In this document: piece after piece, positions 52,233 through 61,797 of the stretch | How positions within the stretch are numbered: the first letter of the stretch is position 1 | How the letters are laid out: each line of letters begins with the position of its first letter | Assembly: GCF_001267405.1 (NCBI RefSeq) | Contig: NZ_CP012369.1 | Span: 1,204,001-1,268,000, forward strand | Direction of reading: 5' to 3' | Origin: Moorella thermoacetica | Lineage (GTDB): Bacteria > Bacillota > DSM-521 > Neomoorellales > Neomoorellaceae | DNA length: 64,000 bases | Translations under genes and position numbers: made by a program | The notes under the pieces: generated by a model | The model's input: the letters and a program-made list of their open reading frames with translations, nothing else | Database searches by the model: none | What the model was told of the DNA's origin: nothing

Positions 52233-53405
52233 TTAGTAAACCCCGTATTCTCTTGCTGCTTCGAGCATCGCCAGGATGTTTTCCCGCTTAGCATCACCCA
52301 GAACGACCCCGCCCGGTGCAAGGACAAAGCCACCGTCACAGGCCAGTTCATCAATAGCCTGCTTCACACAATCCTTCACTTGTGCCGGCGTACCGTAAGT
52401 CAGAAGCGTAGTGGGAACGCCACCCCACAGGCAGAACTTACCGCCGAGAATTTTCTTCGCTTTTTTGGCATCAGTATTATCAATGATAAAGACGATACTT
52501 TTTTCGGGCAGCTCGGCTATCTTCTCCAGGTACGGCGTCCAGTCTCCTTCGGCGAAGAAAAAGGTCCTCTTCCCCTGCGCCCAGAGGCCCTCGATAACCG
52601 CTTTCCAGGACGGCCAGTAGAATTTTTCCCACTGTTCCATGCTCAGGAACGGGTACGCCCCGCGATGAAGGGGGGCAAACACAGGCAGAGATGTATCGCC
52701 TGCTGCGGTAATCCTGGCATAGGCGATATTATGGGGTACGATCGCCTCGCAGGCGGCTAAAACCTTGTCGGGCCGCCGACGAAGGTCCAGCAAGATCCCT
52801 TTCATCCCCCGCAAGGCATCCCCCAGAGTATCAAACGGGGCTTTGGTCATTCCCGTCACATAAGGTACTATACCATATTCTTTTGCCAATTTTTCACCTT
52901 TTATAGCCGCGTTGGCATTGGCCATGGCAAATCCCGCGGCGCTCTTAATTAATGCCACCGTAGCCCGGTATGACCCCGGTTCGGCAAACTCCTCACTGAT
53001 ACGGGGTAAAAATTTAGTAGCCAGCCATGCGGTAGGATTGGCGATAAAATCGTCATAGTCTTCGGGTTTCATGTACTCTTCTTCTACATACTGATAACCT
53101 ACGTTCGCTTCCAGTCTGAGGCCGGGGAACTTATAGTATTTGGAGCCAAGGGCATCAAACATGGGTGGCCACCATAATAGGAGGGAGCCATACATTATAT
53201 CAAAATCAAGATCTTTAATAATATTGCAGATAATTTCTGTTTCTTTATCGAAATCATAATATGCTTCTTGAATAGTGCTATCTGTGTACCTAACCACCCA
53301 TTCGCCCAGTGGAAAAACAACCGGAACCTTGTCGGGCTTACCGCATTCCATGGCGGTAGCGTAACGATTAAATCTCTCTTGATAAAGCTTTTCCTTATCG
53401 CTCAT
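52233..53405 (-). CDS. UroD-family methyltransferase (MT-I, O-demethylase-like), copy 2
   Basis: 390 residues. Family blocks: KPDKVPVVFPLGEWVVRY near the start, TGMTKAPFDTLGDALRGMKGILLDLRRRP, APLHRGAYPFLSMEQWEKFYWPSWKAVIEGLW, and FFAEGDWTPYLEKIAELP at the usual zinc-motif position. The N- and C-terminal halves parallel copy 1. It is preceded by the pterin methyltransferase gene and followed by the small ORF and corrinoid gene, as in vanillate-type O-demethylase clusters. AAGGAGG lies upstream of ATG 53405. Methoxyaromatic or related methyl substrates are likely but not proven. Confidence 0.85.
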   Translation of the reverse strand: MSDKEKLYQERFNRYATAMECGKPDKVPVVFPLGEWVVRYTDSTIQEAYYDFDKETEIICNIIKDLDFDIMYGSLLLWWPPMFDALGSKYYKFPGLRLEANVGYQYVEEEYMKPEDYDDFIANPTAWLATKFLPRISEEFAEPGSYRATVALIKSAAGFAMANANAAIKGEKLAKEYGIVPYVTGMTKAPFDTLGDALRGMKGILLDLRRRPDKVLAACEAIVPHNIAYARITAAGDTSLPVFAPLHRGAYPFLSMEQWEKFYWPSWKAVIEGLWAQGKRTFFFAEGDWTPYLEKIAELPEKSIVFIIDNTDAKKAKKILGGKFCLWGGVPTTLLTYGTPAQVKDCVKQAIDELACDGGFVLAPGGVVLGDAKRENILAMLEAAREYGVY

Positions 53406-53519
53406 GTTCTTATGCCTCCTTTTACTTATATACCGTCCCTCTAATAATGCACTACATCAGTTCTTGCTTTCCTTTCTCCTGCTCAACCGTATTACTTCAC
53501 CCCCTAAATTTGTATTACT

Positions 53520-54317
53520 TTAATCCGCTAACAAATCTTTACGATATGCCTTTAAAAAGTTCTTGCCGAAACGGTCGTTACCCAGCAGTAAATCGGTGGT
53601 GGTGACTGCAGTCATGATTTTTCCATCCAAGGGATCGAGAATGGCCGCGTCCATGCCGCTCGCCATACATATTGTCAGGAAGTAACGGTTGATGAGCTTC
53701 CTCTTCGGCATGTTAAACGAGATGTTGCTTAAACCGGATACTGTCTTCACTTTAAATAACCTCTTGATTTCCCTCAGGCACTGGAAAAACATCACCGCGT
53801 TGGTGTGGTTTACGGCCAGGGGGAGAACCAGCGGATCGATATACAGGTTGCTCAAATCATAATTCTTCCTGCTCAGGGTCTCTATCAGTCCCTCAGTTAT
53901 CTTGATCCTTTCTTCAGCCGTTTTCGGGATACCATTGTCGTCAACCGTCAGGCCGATTACCGGGCACTGGTATTCGAGTACAAGTGGCAATACTTCTTCC
54001 AGCCGCTTTTTTTCCATGGATATGGAGTTGATTATCACCTTGCTCTTATCGCCCTTGACGGTCTCCAGACCCTTTTTTATTGCCTCCCCTGCTGTGCTAT
54101 CAATGCATAAAGGTACATCAGTTACTTCTTGCACTGTATGCACAAGCCACTCCATATCGGCCACTTCGTCACAGTGGGCGGTATTTAGATCCAGGTAATC
54201 TGCTCCCGCTTCCGCCTGCCTGCGGGCCAGGTCCTGCACGGCCGCGGCGTTTTTGTCATTAATGATTTGACGGACACTGGGGATCGCGCTATTTAGTTTT
54301 TCACCGATGATTAACAT
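53520..54317 (-). CDS. Pterin-binding methyltransferase (MT-II), corrinoid to tetrahydrofolate
   Basis: Transfers methyl from the corrinoid protein to tetrahydrofolate, feeding the Wood-Ljungdahl pathway. The 265-residue TIM barrel has the AcsE/MetH pterin-domain start IIGEKLNSAIPSVRQII, ARRQAEAGADYLDLNTAHCDEV, PLCIDSTAGEAIKKGL, and VSGLSNISFNMPKRKLIN. It is the first gene of the operon. The upstream stretch 54318-54552 contains no gene; I see only weak promoter-like sequences in it. Confidence 0.92.
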   Translation of the reverse strand: MLIIGEKLNSAIPSVRQIINDKNAAAVQDLARRQAEAGADYLDLNTAHCDEVADMEWLVHTVQEVTDVPLCIDSTAGEAIKKGLETVKGDKSKVIINSISMEKKRLEEVLPLVLEYQCPVIGLTVDDNGIPKTAEERIKITEGLIETLSRKNYDLSNLYIDPLVLPLAVNHTNAVMFFQCLREIKRLFKVKTVSGLSNISFNMPKRKLINRYFLTICMASGMDAAILDPLDGKIMTAVTTTDLLLGNDRFGKNFLKAYRKDLLAD

Positions 54318-54552
54318 TTCCTGTACCCTCCATGTATTTGGTTTCAGGCGTTTCTACGGAAACTATTCCTCATGCAGGATAGCTACCCAAGGTTTTTTGC
54401 AATAGAACCGTTTAAAGCCACCCCTCGTATACCGGTCTATACATATATTCTACTTATGTTTGATAATTCCTGCTTGAGGAAACAAAAAATTTTATAGTTA
54501 TTATGCGCATACTTTCCTCCCTGTGGTAATAACACCGCAGGCTTCCATAATT

Positions 54553-54582
54553 AAAAAAATAAACCGGGTTTTTCCCCGGCTT
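54553..54582 (-). terminator. Terminator after spoIVA
   Basis: On the minus strand GCCGGGG, loop AAAA, CCCGG, then TTTATTTTTTT. It lies 15 bases past the spoIVA stop. Confidence 0.85.
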
Positions 54583-54596
54583 GTCTTTAGCCCAAC

Positions 54597-56075
54597 CTAA
54601 ATTATAATGCAGATCAGCCCGCCGCCACCGTCATTGACTATGCGCTCCACCGTCTCCTGGAGTTTGACCTGGGCGTTTTCCGGCATGCGGTAGAGCTTGC
54701 TCTGGATGCCCTCCCGGACCAGGTCGCTCAAGGATTTGCCAAAGACGTTGGTCTGCCATATCTTCTGGGGGTTATCCTCGAACTCTTCCATGATATACTT
54801 AACCAGATCCTCGCACTGCTTCTCGGTGCCGATGATGGGCGTCACCTCGGTGGTGATGTCGGCGCGGATGAAGTGGTAGGACGGCGCCGTGGCCTTGAGC
54901 CGTACCCCGGAGCGGCCGCCCTGTTTGATAAGCTCTGGTTCAGCCAGTTCCATCTCATCTTCAGTGGGCGTCACTACACCATAACCGGTATTGCGGACCT
55001 CCTGGATACCGTAGGCGATCTTATCCCACTCTTTCTTGATGCCGGCCAGTTCCCGGAGCCAGCGGACGATATCCTGATCACCGCTGATGTCCAGGCCGCT
55101 GATTTCCCGCAAAATCTGATGGAAAAGGCCCTCACGGGTGCCCATATCGATATGGGCCGTGCCTGTTCCCAGGTCCATATCCTTCAAGGCGACCCGGGAG
55201 ACATATTCATTCTCCCCGAGCTTTTCAATGGCGTTGTTGATATCCCGCAGGCGCCGGACTTCACCCACCGCCTCCCGGACGGCATTCTCCAGCTGCTGTC
55301 GCAGCCAGTGTTCGCTTTCTAGTTCGTCCACCCAGCGCGGTAAGTTGACATTGACCTCGGCCACCGGGAATTCGTAAAGGGCTTCTTCCATGATATGCAG
55401 GATGTCATCTTCCGTTAAGTTCAGGCAGTCCACCGGGAGTACCGGTACGTCGTAGGTTGTTTCCAGCTCACCGGCCAGGGCTATGGTCTCTTCCGCCAGG
55501 GGGTGAACCGAATTGAGCAGAATGACAAAGGGTTTGCCCAGTTCCTTGAGTTCCCAGATAACCCTTTCTTCGGCATCAACATAATCCTGCCGCGGTATTT
55601 CAGTAATACTGCCGTCGGTGGTTACGACAACGCCGATAGTAGCGTGGTCGGTAATGACCTTGCGAGTCCCGGTTTCGGCTGCCTCCTGAAAGGGTACCGG
55701 GTGTTCAAACCATGGCGTCCGCACCATCCGGGGACCTTCATTATCCTCATAGCCCAGGGCCCCCGGTACGGTGTAGCCAACGCAATCAACCAGCCGGACC
55801 CGCATCTTCAACCCTTCGCGAATAGCGATTTCTACCGCTTCATTGGGGATAAACTTGGGCTCCGTAGTCATTATCAGGCGACCGGCGCCGCTCTGGGGCA
55901 ATTCATCCCTGGCCCGGTCACGATCATTAGGGTTTTTAATGTTCGGTAGTACCAGCTTTTCCATGAACTGCGTGATGAAGGTTGATTTGCCGCTGCGTAC
56001 CGGCCCCATGACACCCAGATAAATATCGCCACCGGTACGTTCAGTTATATCCCGGAAAATGTCCCGTTTTTTCAC
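54597..56075 (-). CDS. spoIVA: Stage IV sporulation protein A
   Basis: Morphogenetic ATPase that polymerises on the forespore outer membrane and anchors coat and cortex assembly. Walker A GPVRSGKST (about 24-32) and the strongly conserved DELPQSGAGR and TTEPKFIP segments are present; the C-terminus ends VNDGGGGLICIII, the typical membrane-contact tail. At 492 residues it is full length. Start is GTG 56075. A sigma-E-like promoter lies about 65-100 bases upstream. Confidence 0.97.
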   Translation of the reverse strand: MKKRDIFRDITERTGGDIYLGVMGPVRSGKSTFITQFMEKLVLPNIKNPNDRDRARDELPQSGAGRLIMTTEPKFIPNEAVEIAIREGLKMRVRLVDCVGYTVPGALGYEDNEGPRMVRTPWFEHPVPFQEAAETGTRKVITDHATIGVVVTTDGSITEIPRQDYVDAEERVIWELKELGKPFVILLNSVHPLAEETIALAGELETTYDVPVLPVDCLNLTEDDILHIMEEALYEFPVAEVNVNLPRWVDELESEHWLRQQLENAVREAVGEVRRLRDINNAIEKLGENEYVSRVALKDMDLGTGTAHIDMGTREGLFHQILREISGLDISGDQDIVRWLRELAGIKKEWDKIAYGIQEVRNTGYGVVTPTEDEMELAEPELIKQGGRSGVRLKATAPSYHFIRADITTEVTPIIGTEKQCEDLVKYIMEEFEDNPQKIWQTNVFGKSLSDLVREGIQSKLYRMPENAQVKLQETVERIVNDGGGGLICIII

Positions 56076-56140
56076 CCCGTATTCTCCCTCCCCAGGCCTG
56101 AAATTTTCCGTTCAAAGTCAACTGGCATGTTTTAACAGTA

Positions 56141-56172
56141 CATGTATATGATTCAACGTAGAAAATATAACC
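56141..56172 (-). promoter_or_regulatory. Sigma-E-like promoter of spoIVA
   Basis: The minus strand reads TTATATT, 13 bases, CATATACA, close to the sigma-E form (kmATATT, 13-15 bases, CATACAnT) with one or two mismatches per box. spoIVA is sigma-E-dependent in Bacillus. Confidence 0.45.
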
Positions 56173-56270
56173 CAAAAGAAATTTTTTTGGGCCAACCTCG
56201 CTGGAACCTTTTAAGAATATATTCAGGCAGCCACACGAAAAGAACCGGGAAAGGCAGGAATATCGGGGTA

Positions 56271-56301
56271 AAAATAAAAGACCCGCCTGAAGGGCGGGTT
56301 T
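56271..56301 (-). terminator. Terminator after gpsA
   Basis: The minus strand has ACCCGCC, a five-base loop, GGCGGGT, then CTTTTATTTTT. It is 13 bases past the gpsA stop. Confidence 0.9.
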
Positions 56302-56313
56302 CCAGCAATGACC

Positions 56314-57321
56314 TTACCAGTCGCCTGACTCCACTTCATGGGTCCGGGGCCGTTCCATCAGGGCGGCGACACAATCGCCCACGGGTTTACCCTTATAAAG
56401 CACCTGGTAGATCTCTTCGGTGATGGGCATTTTGATGCCATGCTGGCAGGCCAGTTCCCGAGCCGCGGCCGTGGTCCGGACACCCTCCACCACCATGCCC
56501 ACCGCGTCCAGGACCTCTTCCAGGGATTGACCCTTGCCCAGGAGGATGCCGGCGCGGCGATTGCGACTGTACATGGAGGTGCAGGTTACAATCAAATCGC
56601 CGATACCGCTCAAACCGGCAAAGGTCAAGACTTTGCCCCCCAGGGCGACACCCAGGCGGGCAATCTCCGCCATACCCCTGGTCATCAGGGCGGCCCGGGT
56701 ATTATCACCCAGGCCCAGGCCGTCGGCCATGCCGGTGGCCAGGGCAATGATATTCTTTAAAGCTCCCCCGAATTCTACACCTATAATGTCAGGGTTGGTA
56801 TAGACCCGGAAGGTCGGGTCCATAAAAACGTCCTGGACATATTCGGCCGTCTCCCGGTCAGCAGCAGCAACCACAACCGTAGTCGGCAGGCCACGCCCGA
56901 CTTCCTCAGCATGACTGGGGCCGGATAGAACGGCTACCCGGTCCAGGCCTTCTTCAACCAGAACCTGGGATAAACGTTTTTTCGTCTCCAACTCCAGGCC
57001 CTTGGCTGTATTGACAACAACGGTTCCCTTAGGCAAAAAGGGTTTGAGAAGCCGGGCCGTCGAACGGACGGCATGGGAGGGTACGCTCAAGACCACCAGC
57101 CCTGCGCCTTTGACAGCCGCAGGCAGATCGGCCGTGGGAATAATCGTCCCAGTTAATCTCACTCCCGGTAGATAGGTTTTGTTTTCTCCAGTTTCCCTTA
57201 AAGCCGTCGCCAGTTCCGGCCGCCGGGCCCAGAGGTTGACCCTGAAGCCCTTATGGGCCAGTAGTACGGCCAGGGCCGTCCCCCAGCTGCCGGCGCCAAG
57301 AACGGCTATACTTTCCTTCAC
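56314..57321 (-). CDS. gpsA: NAD(P)-dependent glycerol-3-phosphate dehydrogenase
   Basis: Makes sn-glycerol 3-phosphate from DHAP for phospholipids. VLGAGSWGTALAVLLAHKG (about 7-25) is the nucleotide site; LSGPSHAEEVGRGLPTTVV and VEFGGALKNIIALATGMADGLGLGDNTRAALMTRG contain the catalytic Lys. Start is GTG 57321, directly after the plsY stop, so the two are coupled steps of the same pathway. Length 335. Confidence 0.97.
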   Translation of the reverse strand: MKESIAVLGAGSWGTALAVLLAHKGFRVNLWARRPELATALRETGENKTYLPGVRLTGTIIPTADLPAAVKGAGLVVLSVPSHAVRSTARLLKPFLPKGTVVVNTAKGLELETKKRLSQVLVEEGLDRVAVLSGPSHAEEVGRGLPTTVVVAAADRETAEYVQDVFMDPTFRVYTNPDIIGVEFGGALKNIIALATGMADGLGLGDNTRAALMTRGMAEIARLGVALGGKVLTFAGLSGIGDLIVTCTSMYSRNRRAGILLGKGQSLEEVLDAVGMVVEGVRTTAAARELACQHGIKMPITEEIYQVLYKGKPVGDCVAALMERPRTHEVESGDW

Positions 57322-57906
57322 TTAGCTTCGCTCCCCCAGTTTGTGTTCGGTACCTGCCAGCAGGCGTTTAATGTTTGGCCGGTGACGGTAGATTACCAGG
57401 GCTGCCGCCACAAAGGTAAACAGGACGTAGGGCCAGGGGCGGTGAAAATATATTACTAAAAAAGGCGCTACGGCTGCAGCTACGATAGACCCCAGGGAAA
57501 TGTAACGGGAAAAGATTACTACGGCCAGCCAGATTAAAAAGGCCCAGAAGAGAGCCAGCGGGGCCATGGCCAGCAGGGCCCCGGCGGTTGTTGCCACCCC
57601 CCGGCCTCCCTGGAATTCCAGAAAAATAGACCAGTTATGGCCGACGATGGCCATCAGGGCCGCCAGGATGACCAGTACCGGACCGCCTAAGGCCTGCCCC
57701 AGCAAGACAGCCAGGACACCCTTTAAGGCGTCGACCCCCAGGACCACCAGGCCGGGAATAGTACCCATGGTTCGCAGGGTGTTGGTAGCCCCGACATTAC
57801 CGCTACCCCGCCGCCGGATGTCAAAGCCGTATAAATAACGACCTACAACGTAGGCGGTGGGAATGGACCCAATCAGGTAGGCCACTACCAGGGCCAGCAG
57901 CCACAT
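57322..57906 (-). CDS. plsY: Acyl-phosphate:glycerol-3-phosphate acyltransferase
   Basis: Membrane enzyme that acylates glycerol 3-phosphate with acyl phosphate. About five to six hydrophobic helices in 194 residues; signature loops GSIPTAYVVGR, RRRGSGNVGATNTLR and GHNWSIFLEFQGGRGVATT. ATG 57906 has GAGGGAGGGG upstream. It lies between der and gpsA, the common Firmicute order der-plsY-gpsA-spoIVA. Confidence 0.96.
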   Translation of the reverse strand: MWLLALVVAYLIGSIPTAYVVGRYLYGFDIRRRGSGNVGATNTLRTMGTIPGLVVLGVDALKGVLAVLLGQALGGPVLVILAALMAIVGHNWSIFLEFQGGRGVATTAGALLAMAPLALFWAFLIWLAVVIFSRYISLGSIVAAAVAPFLVIYFHRPWPYVLFTFVAAALVIYRHRPNIKRLLAGTEHKLGERS

Positions 57907-57929
57907 CAATTTCCCCTCCCTCACCGGCT

Positions 57930-59246
57930 TTAACGTTCCCTGCCGCGCCGGAAAATCAAACGGATTGGTGTACCTTCAAAACCGAAGGCCTGTCGCAACT
58001 GGTTTTCCAGGTAGCGCTGGTAAGAGAAATGGACGCCTTCGGGGCGATTAGTAAAGAAGACAAAGGTCGGCGGCTTAACCTTAACCTGGGTAGCGTAATA
58101 GATCTTGACCTCCTGCCCTTTCACCGAAGGTGGCGGCGTCAGCAGCACCGCCTCCCGGACGACAGCATTCAATGTTCCGGTAGCAACGCGCCGGTTGGCC
58201 GCTTCGCCAACGGCGTCGATGGTCATCAGGACCTGGTCTACCCGTTGACCTGTCAGGGCGGAGATAAATAATACCGGGGCGTAGGCCATAAAGCTGAGCT
58301 CCTGCCGGACGGCTTCCCGGTAATGGTCCATGGTCCGTTCATCTTTGGGCACCAGATCCCACTTGTTTACTACTATTATAGTCGCCTTGCCCTTTTCGTG
58401 CCCATAACCGGCAATCTTTTTATCCTGTTCCGTCACGCCCTCGGTACCGTCCAGGATCACCAGGACGACATCGGCCCGTTCCACGGCCCTCAGGGCTCGC
58501 AGGACACTGTAACGCTCGGTGGGTACGGTAATCCGGCTCTTACGTCTCATACCGGCAGTGTCGATGAGGATGTATTCCCTTTCGCCACGGCGAATGTATG
58601 TATCAACGGCGTCCCGGGTAGTTCCTGGCAGGTCGCTGACAATCACCCGTTCTTCTCCCAGCAGGCGATTTACCAGGGAGGACTTGCCCACGTTCGGCCT
58701 CCCTACTATGGCTACCTTCAAGGCGTCCCCTTCTTCGCCGGCGGGTACTGCCGGCAAAAGCTCCACCACCCTGTCCAGGAGGTCGCCGGTATTCAAACCG
58801 TGGGCTGCTGAGATGGGCACAGGGTCACCCAATCCCAACCGGTAAAACTCATGGGTCACAGTGGGGTCACTGAAGTCTTCGACTTTATTGGCTACCAGGA
58901 TCACCGGCCGGTCAGAACGGCGTAAAAGAGCGGCTATCTCCTCATCATCAGCCGTGATTCCCGTCCGGCTGTCTACCAGGAAGATGATTACGTCAGCTTC
59001 CTTGAGGGCCTGTTCGGCCTGGCTCCTGACCCTGGCCACCAGGGGGTCATCCTGGTGGGTGGCAATACCTCCGGTATCTACCAAGGTGAACTGGCGACCG
59101 CACCACTCGGCGTCCCGGTACAGGCGGTCCCTTGTAACCCCGGGAGTATCCTCGACGATGGCCACCCGCCCGCCGGTGATACGGTTAAAAAGGGTTGATT
59201 TGCCAACATTAGGTCGACCGATGATGGCAACTATTGGTTTAGGCAA
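57930..59246 (-). CDS. der: Ribosome assembly GTPase Der (EngA)
   Basis: Double-GTPase needed for 50S subunit maturation. First G domain [12 protein letters not shown] near the N-terminus with DTGGI; second [12 protein letters not shown] (about 180-191) with DTAGM and NKWDLV; residues 350-438 are the KH-like domain. Start was set at TTG 59246 because GGAGG lies eight bases upstream and [17 protein letters not shown] is the family N-terminus; GTG 59261 lacks a site. Length 438. Confidence 0.96.
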   Translation of the reverse strand: MPKPIVAIIGRPNVGKSTLFNRITGGRVAIVEDTPGVTRDRLYRDAEWCGRQFTLVDTGGIATHQDDPLVARVRSQAEQALKEADVIIFLVDSRTGITADDEEIAALLRRSDRPVILVANKVEDFSDPTVTHEFYRLGLGDPVPISAAHGLNTGDLLDRVVELLPAVPAGEEGDALKVAIVGRPNVGKSSLVNRLLGEERVIVSDLPGTTRDAVDTYIRRGEREYILIDTAGMRRKSRITVPTERYSVLRALRAVERADVVLVILDGTEGVTEQDKKIAGYGHEKGKATIIVVNKWDLVPKDERTMDHYREAVRQELSFMAYAPVLFISALTGQRVDQVLMTIDAVGEAANRRVATGTLNAVVREAVLLTPPPSVKGQEVKIYYATQVKVKPPTFVFFTNRPEGVHFSYQRYLENQLRQAFGFEGTPIRLIFRRGRER

Positions 59247-59425
59247 TAAGGATTCCTCCACAAAATACCATCTACTCCTGTTGGTGGGGATATATCCATC
59301 CGCAACTCAGGCGGCACCACCAGGGAACGAAAAATAACGTGCTGGCCCTTGTTTGAAGCGGGGGTTGGAGCGAAGAATTCGTTATAGGCAGGGAGGGCGG
59401 GTTTTACCCGGCGCTGGTTGCTCCG

Positions 59426-60757
59426 CTATACCTCTAATATCCCCGCTACCAGTCCTTCCCCTGTAGCCGGGATAATCTCTACCCGTACTCCTAATTCCCT
59501 GGCAAGCATTGCTGGCGTCCGGTCGTCCAGGAAAACCGGTGCATCGCTTTTCAACATAACGTCCGGTAGGATAACCAGGCCCTTCTTTTCCCGGGCCCAG
59601 GAGGCGGCCTCCCCCAGTTCGGCCAGTAGATCCTGGCCGGTGAGGAGCCCGGCTACAGTCACCTTTGGCCCGAAGAAACGATTGGGTACCGCAACCACCC
59701 TGGCCTCCAGGTTGGTGACCCCCGCTACCAGCCGTTGAACCAGCCTGGTCAGGAGAGGAGCTATCAGGACCCCGGTGGCGACGACTACCCGGCGCGGCCC
59801 GGTCAGGGCCCGCGGGATTTTCTTGACCGCGACTTCATACTCATCCAGAAAGAGGCGGGTGATACCGATGCCGTTCTCTGTCTGGGGAAAATCGTCATAA
59901 TAAGCCGCCGCAGGCAGGGGTATCCCTGCCAGGAGGTAGAGTTCATCGGCCCCGTAGACCAGGCCCCGGCCAAAGCTTTGCCGGAAGCTGGACTGCCATT
60001 CCTCTATTCGGGTCACTATTTCCCTGGCCTCGCCCGGGGTTACCCGCCTCAAAGGAAATAGCCCTTCTCGCTCTGCAGTCAGGCCCACCGGAACCACGGC
60101 GATGGACTGTACCGCCGGGAAAAGCCGGCTTAAGTCCTTGACCGTGCGCTCCAGCTCCGGGCCGTCGTTCAGCCCCGGGCAGAGGACAATCTGGGTATGC
60201 ATCTGGATACCGCCTGCGGCCAGGCGACCAAGCTGGTCCATGATGGCTCCAGCCCGAGGGTTGCCCAGGATATGCCGCCGCAGTTCCGGATTGGTGGTAT
60301 GGACGGATATATAGAGGGGGCTGAGGTGCCAGCGCAGGATATAATCCCAGTCCCCTGGTTTCAGGTTGGTAAGGGTGATAAAATTACCGTGTAAGAAGGA
60401 ATAGCGGTAATCGTCGTCTTTGATATAAAGGCCCGGCCGCAGGCCGGCGGGCATTTGATCGACGAAGCAGAAGAGGCATTTGTTGGCGCAGTGGCGTAGG
60501 CCGTCAAATGTTGGACCGGAAAACTCCAGTCCCAGGTCTTCGCCGTAATCCTTTTCAATATCCAGCAGCCAGGTCTCGCCATCAGCCTTTTTTATTTCAA
60601 CCTGGAGGTTTTCATCGGCACAGAGGTAACGGTAGGCAATGAGGTCGGGCACAGGTTCTCCATTGATGGCTACCACCTCATCGCCCGGGTTAATTCCTAG
60701 CTCAGCGGCAATACTATCCGGCCGGACGGCAATTATCCGGCCCCTCTTAGTGGGCAA
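59426..60757 (-). CDS. PDZ/DUF512 radical-SAM-like protein
   Basis: Conserved Firmicute family, function not established. Residues 1-60 look like a PDZ-type domain (AAELGINPGDEVVAINGEPV); residues 88-260 resemble a radical SAM core with CANKCLFCFVDQ (C-x3-C-x2-C) and LSPLYISVHTTNPELR; residues 275-440 are DUF512. Start is TTG 60757, with GGGGAG upstream. It precedes der across a 180-base spacer. Confidence 0.88.
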   Translation of the reverse strand: MPTKRGRIIAVRPDSIAAELGINPGDEVVAINGEPVPDLIAYRYLCADENLQVEIKKADGETWLLDIEKDYGEDLGLEFSGPTFDGLRHCANKCLFCFVDQMPAGLRPGLYIKDDDYRYSFLHGNFITLTNLKPGDWDYILRWHLSPLYISVHTTNPELRRHILGNPRAGAIMDQLGRLAAGGIQMHTQIVLCPGLNDGPELERTVKDLSRLFPAVQSIAVVPVGLTAEREGLFPLRRVTPGEAREIVTRIEEWQSSFRQSFGRGLVYGADELYLLAGIPLPAAAYYDDFPQTENGIGITRLFLDEYEVAVKKIPRALTGPRRVVVATGVLIAPLLTRLVQRLVAGVTNLEARVVAVPNRFFGPKVTVAGLLTGQDLLAELGEAASWAREKKGLVILPDVMLKSDAPVFLDDRTPAMLARELGVRVEIIPATGEGLVAGILEV

Positions 60758-60822
60758 AAAAACTCAGCTCCCCGACTCGCTTCATACTTTCGCCTTAATT
60801 ATCCAATATTTTACCCCAGCCG

Positions 60823-61332
60823 TCAAGTTTTTGCCTGGAACCGGGTCCTAATCATGGGTGCCAGAGCCGGGCTGCCTGGGTCCCCGGTAACTCGCCGTCT
60901 GGATTCTTTTGCCAGGGCAACCATGGTGGGGTAATCACGCCTGAGACTCCAGCATAATAACCAGCGGCCCGGTGCTGCCAGGTGGGGGTAGCGTCGGCAG
61001 AAGCCGCCCAGGCGCCATAGCAGCGAAACCCGGCGGGATACGTCCACCCATATTATTTCCCCCTGTTCCCGGCCCATGATCCTAAGGAAAGTCGCCACCG
61101 CCCGCCGGGCCGTCTCGCCGTCGTGGCCCACGGCTGCCGTATATACAGACGTGCCGGCACTGTCACGGCCCAGGTAGCGCAGGCTACCCTGACCTTCAGG
61201 GGCATCAAAATGGGGGAGCTTTTTTAATTGCCTCCAGTCAGGTAAATAGGCCGGGGTAAGCCAGCCCAGGTGTAGGGCAGCAGCAATCACCCCGGCATGG
61301 GTGCCGCTAAAACAGGCGTAAATGACCATCAT
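60823..61332 (-). CDS. DUF3189 family protein, copy 1
   Basis: Unknown function. It opens MMVIYACFSGTHAGVIAAALHLG, the same frame as its upstream neighbour, and has the LPHFDAPEGQGSLRYLGRD block. The C-terminal half is more diverged and Arg-rich. Start ATG 61332 overlaps the upstream copy's stop by four bases (ATGA), so the pair is translationally coupled. Length 169. Confidence 0.75.
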   Translation of the reverse strand: MMVIYACFSGTHAGVIAAALHLGWLTPAYLPDWRQLKKLPHFDAPEGQGSLRYLGRDSAGTSVYTAAVGHDGETARRAVATFLRIMGREQGEIIWVDVSRRVSLLWRLGGFCRRYPHLAAPGRWLLCWSLRRDYPTMVALAKESRRRVTGDPGSPALAPMIRTRFQAKT

Positions 61333-61796
61333 CTCCTGTTTCCCTCCCACAGAGGGCGATGCTGGTCGACAAATTCGACCAGCTGGAAATAGGCACGCCT
61401 GGTGCCCAGGATGACTATGGGCCGGCCGGGGATGGTCATACCCAGGCGACGGGAAGTAAATCCTCCCAGCACCATTAAACGGTTTACAAAAGGGGAGGTA
61501 TTGAGGAGGAGCAATTCCTGCCTGGGCAGGCCCAGGGCTGCCGCCAGGTCGTAAAGGAGGGCCTCGAAACGGCTACCCAGGTTCTTTTTACCGGCGGCAT
61601 AAACGTTATTACCGTAGGGGTCAATACCCATGTATTTTATTTCCCCTTCTTCCCCCCGGCTCCGGGCATCAAAATACGGCAGGGACATGAGTTCCGCTGC
61701 CGCAGGTAACCGGTCGCGGGGCAGCAGCCCCAGGTGGATGGCTGCTGCCGTTACCGAGGAATGGGAACCGCCAAAGCAATGGTAGATAACCTTCAT
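61329..61796 (-). CDS. DUF3189 family protein, copy 2
   Basis: Unknown function; first of a tandem pair. MKVIYHCFGGSHSSVTAAAIHLG and LMSLPYFDARSRGEEGEIKYMGID are the family blocks, and NTSPFVNRLMVLGGFTSRRLG is shared with copy 1 in degenerate form. ATG 61796 follows AAGGACTGAG, immediately after the spoIIP stop. The link with spoIIP suggests, but does not prove, a sporulation role. Length 155. Confidence 0.78.
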   Translation of the reverse strand: MKVIYHCFGGSHSSVTAAAIHLGLLPRDRLPAAAELMSLPYFDARSRGEEGEIKYMGIDPYGNNVYAAGKKNLGSRFEALLYDLAAALGLPRQELLLLNTSPFVNRLMVLGGFTSRRLGMTIPGRPIVILGTRRAYFQLVEFVDQHRPLWEGNRR

Positions 61797-61797
61797 C

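Noticed and set aside
54318-54552. Sigma-54 promoter before the methyltransferase operon
   Set aside because: No TGGCAC-N5-TTGC element was found on either strand in this interval, nor in 48254-48528.
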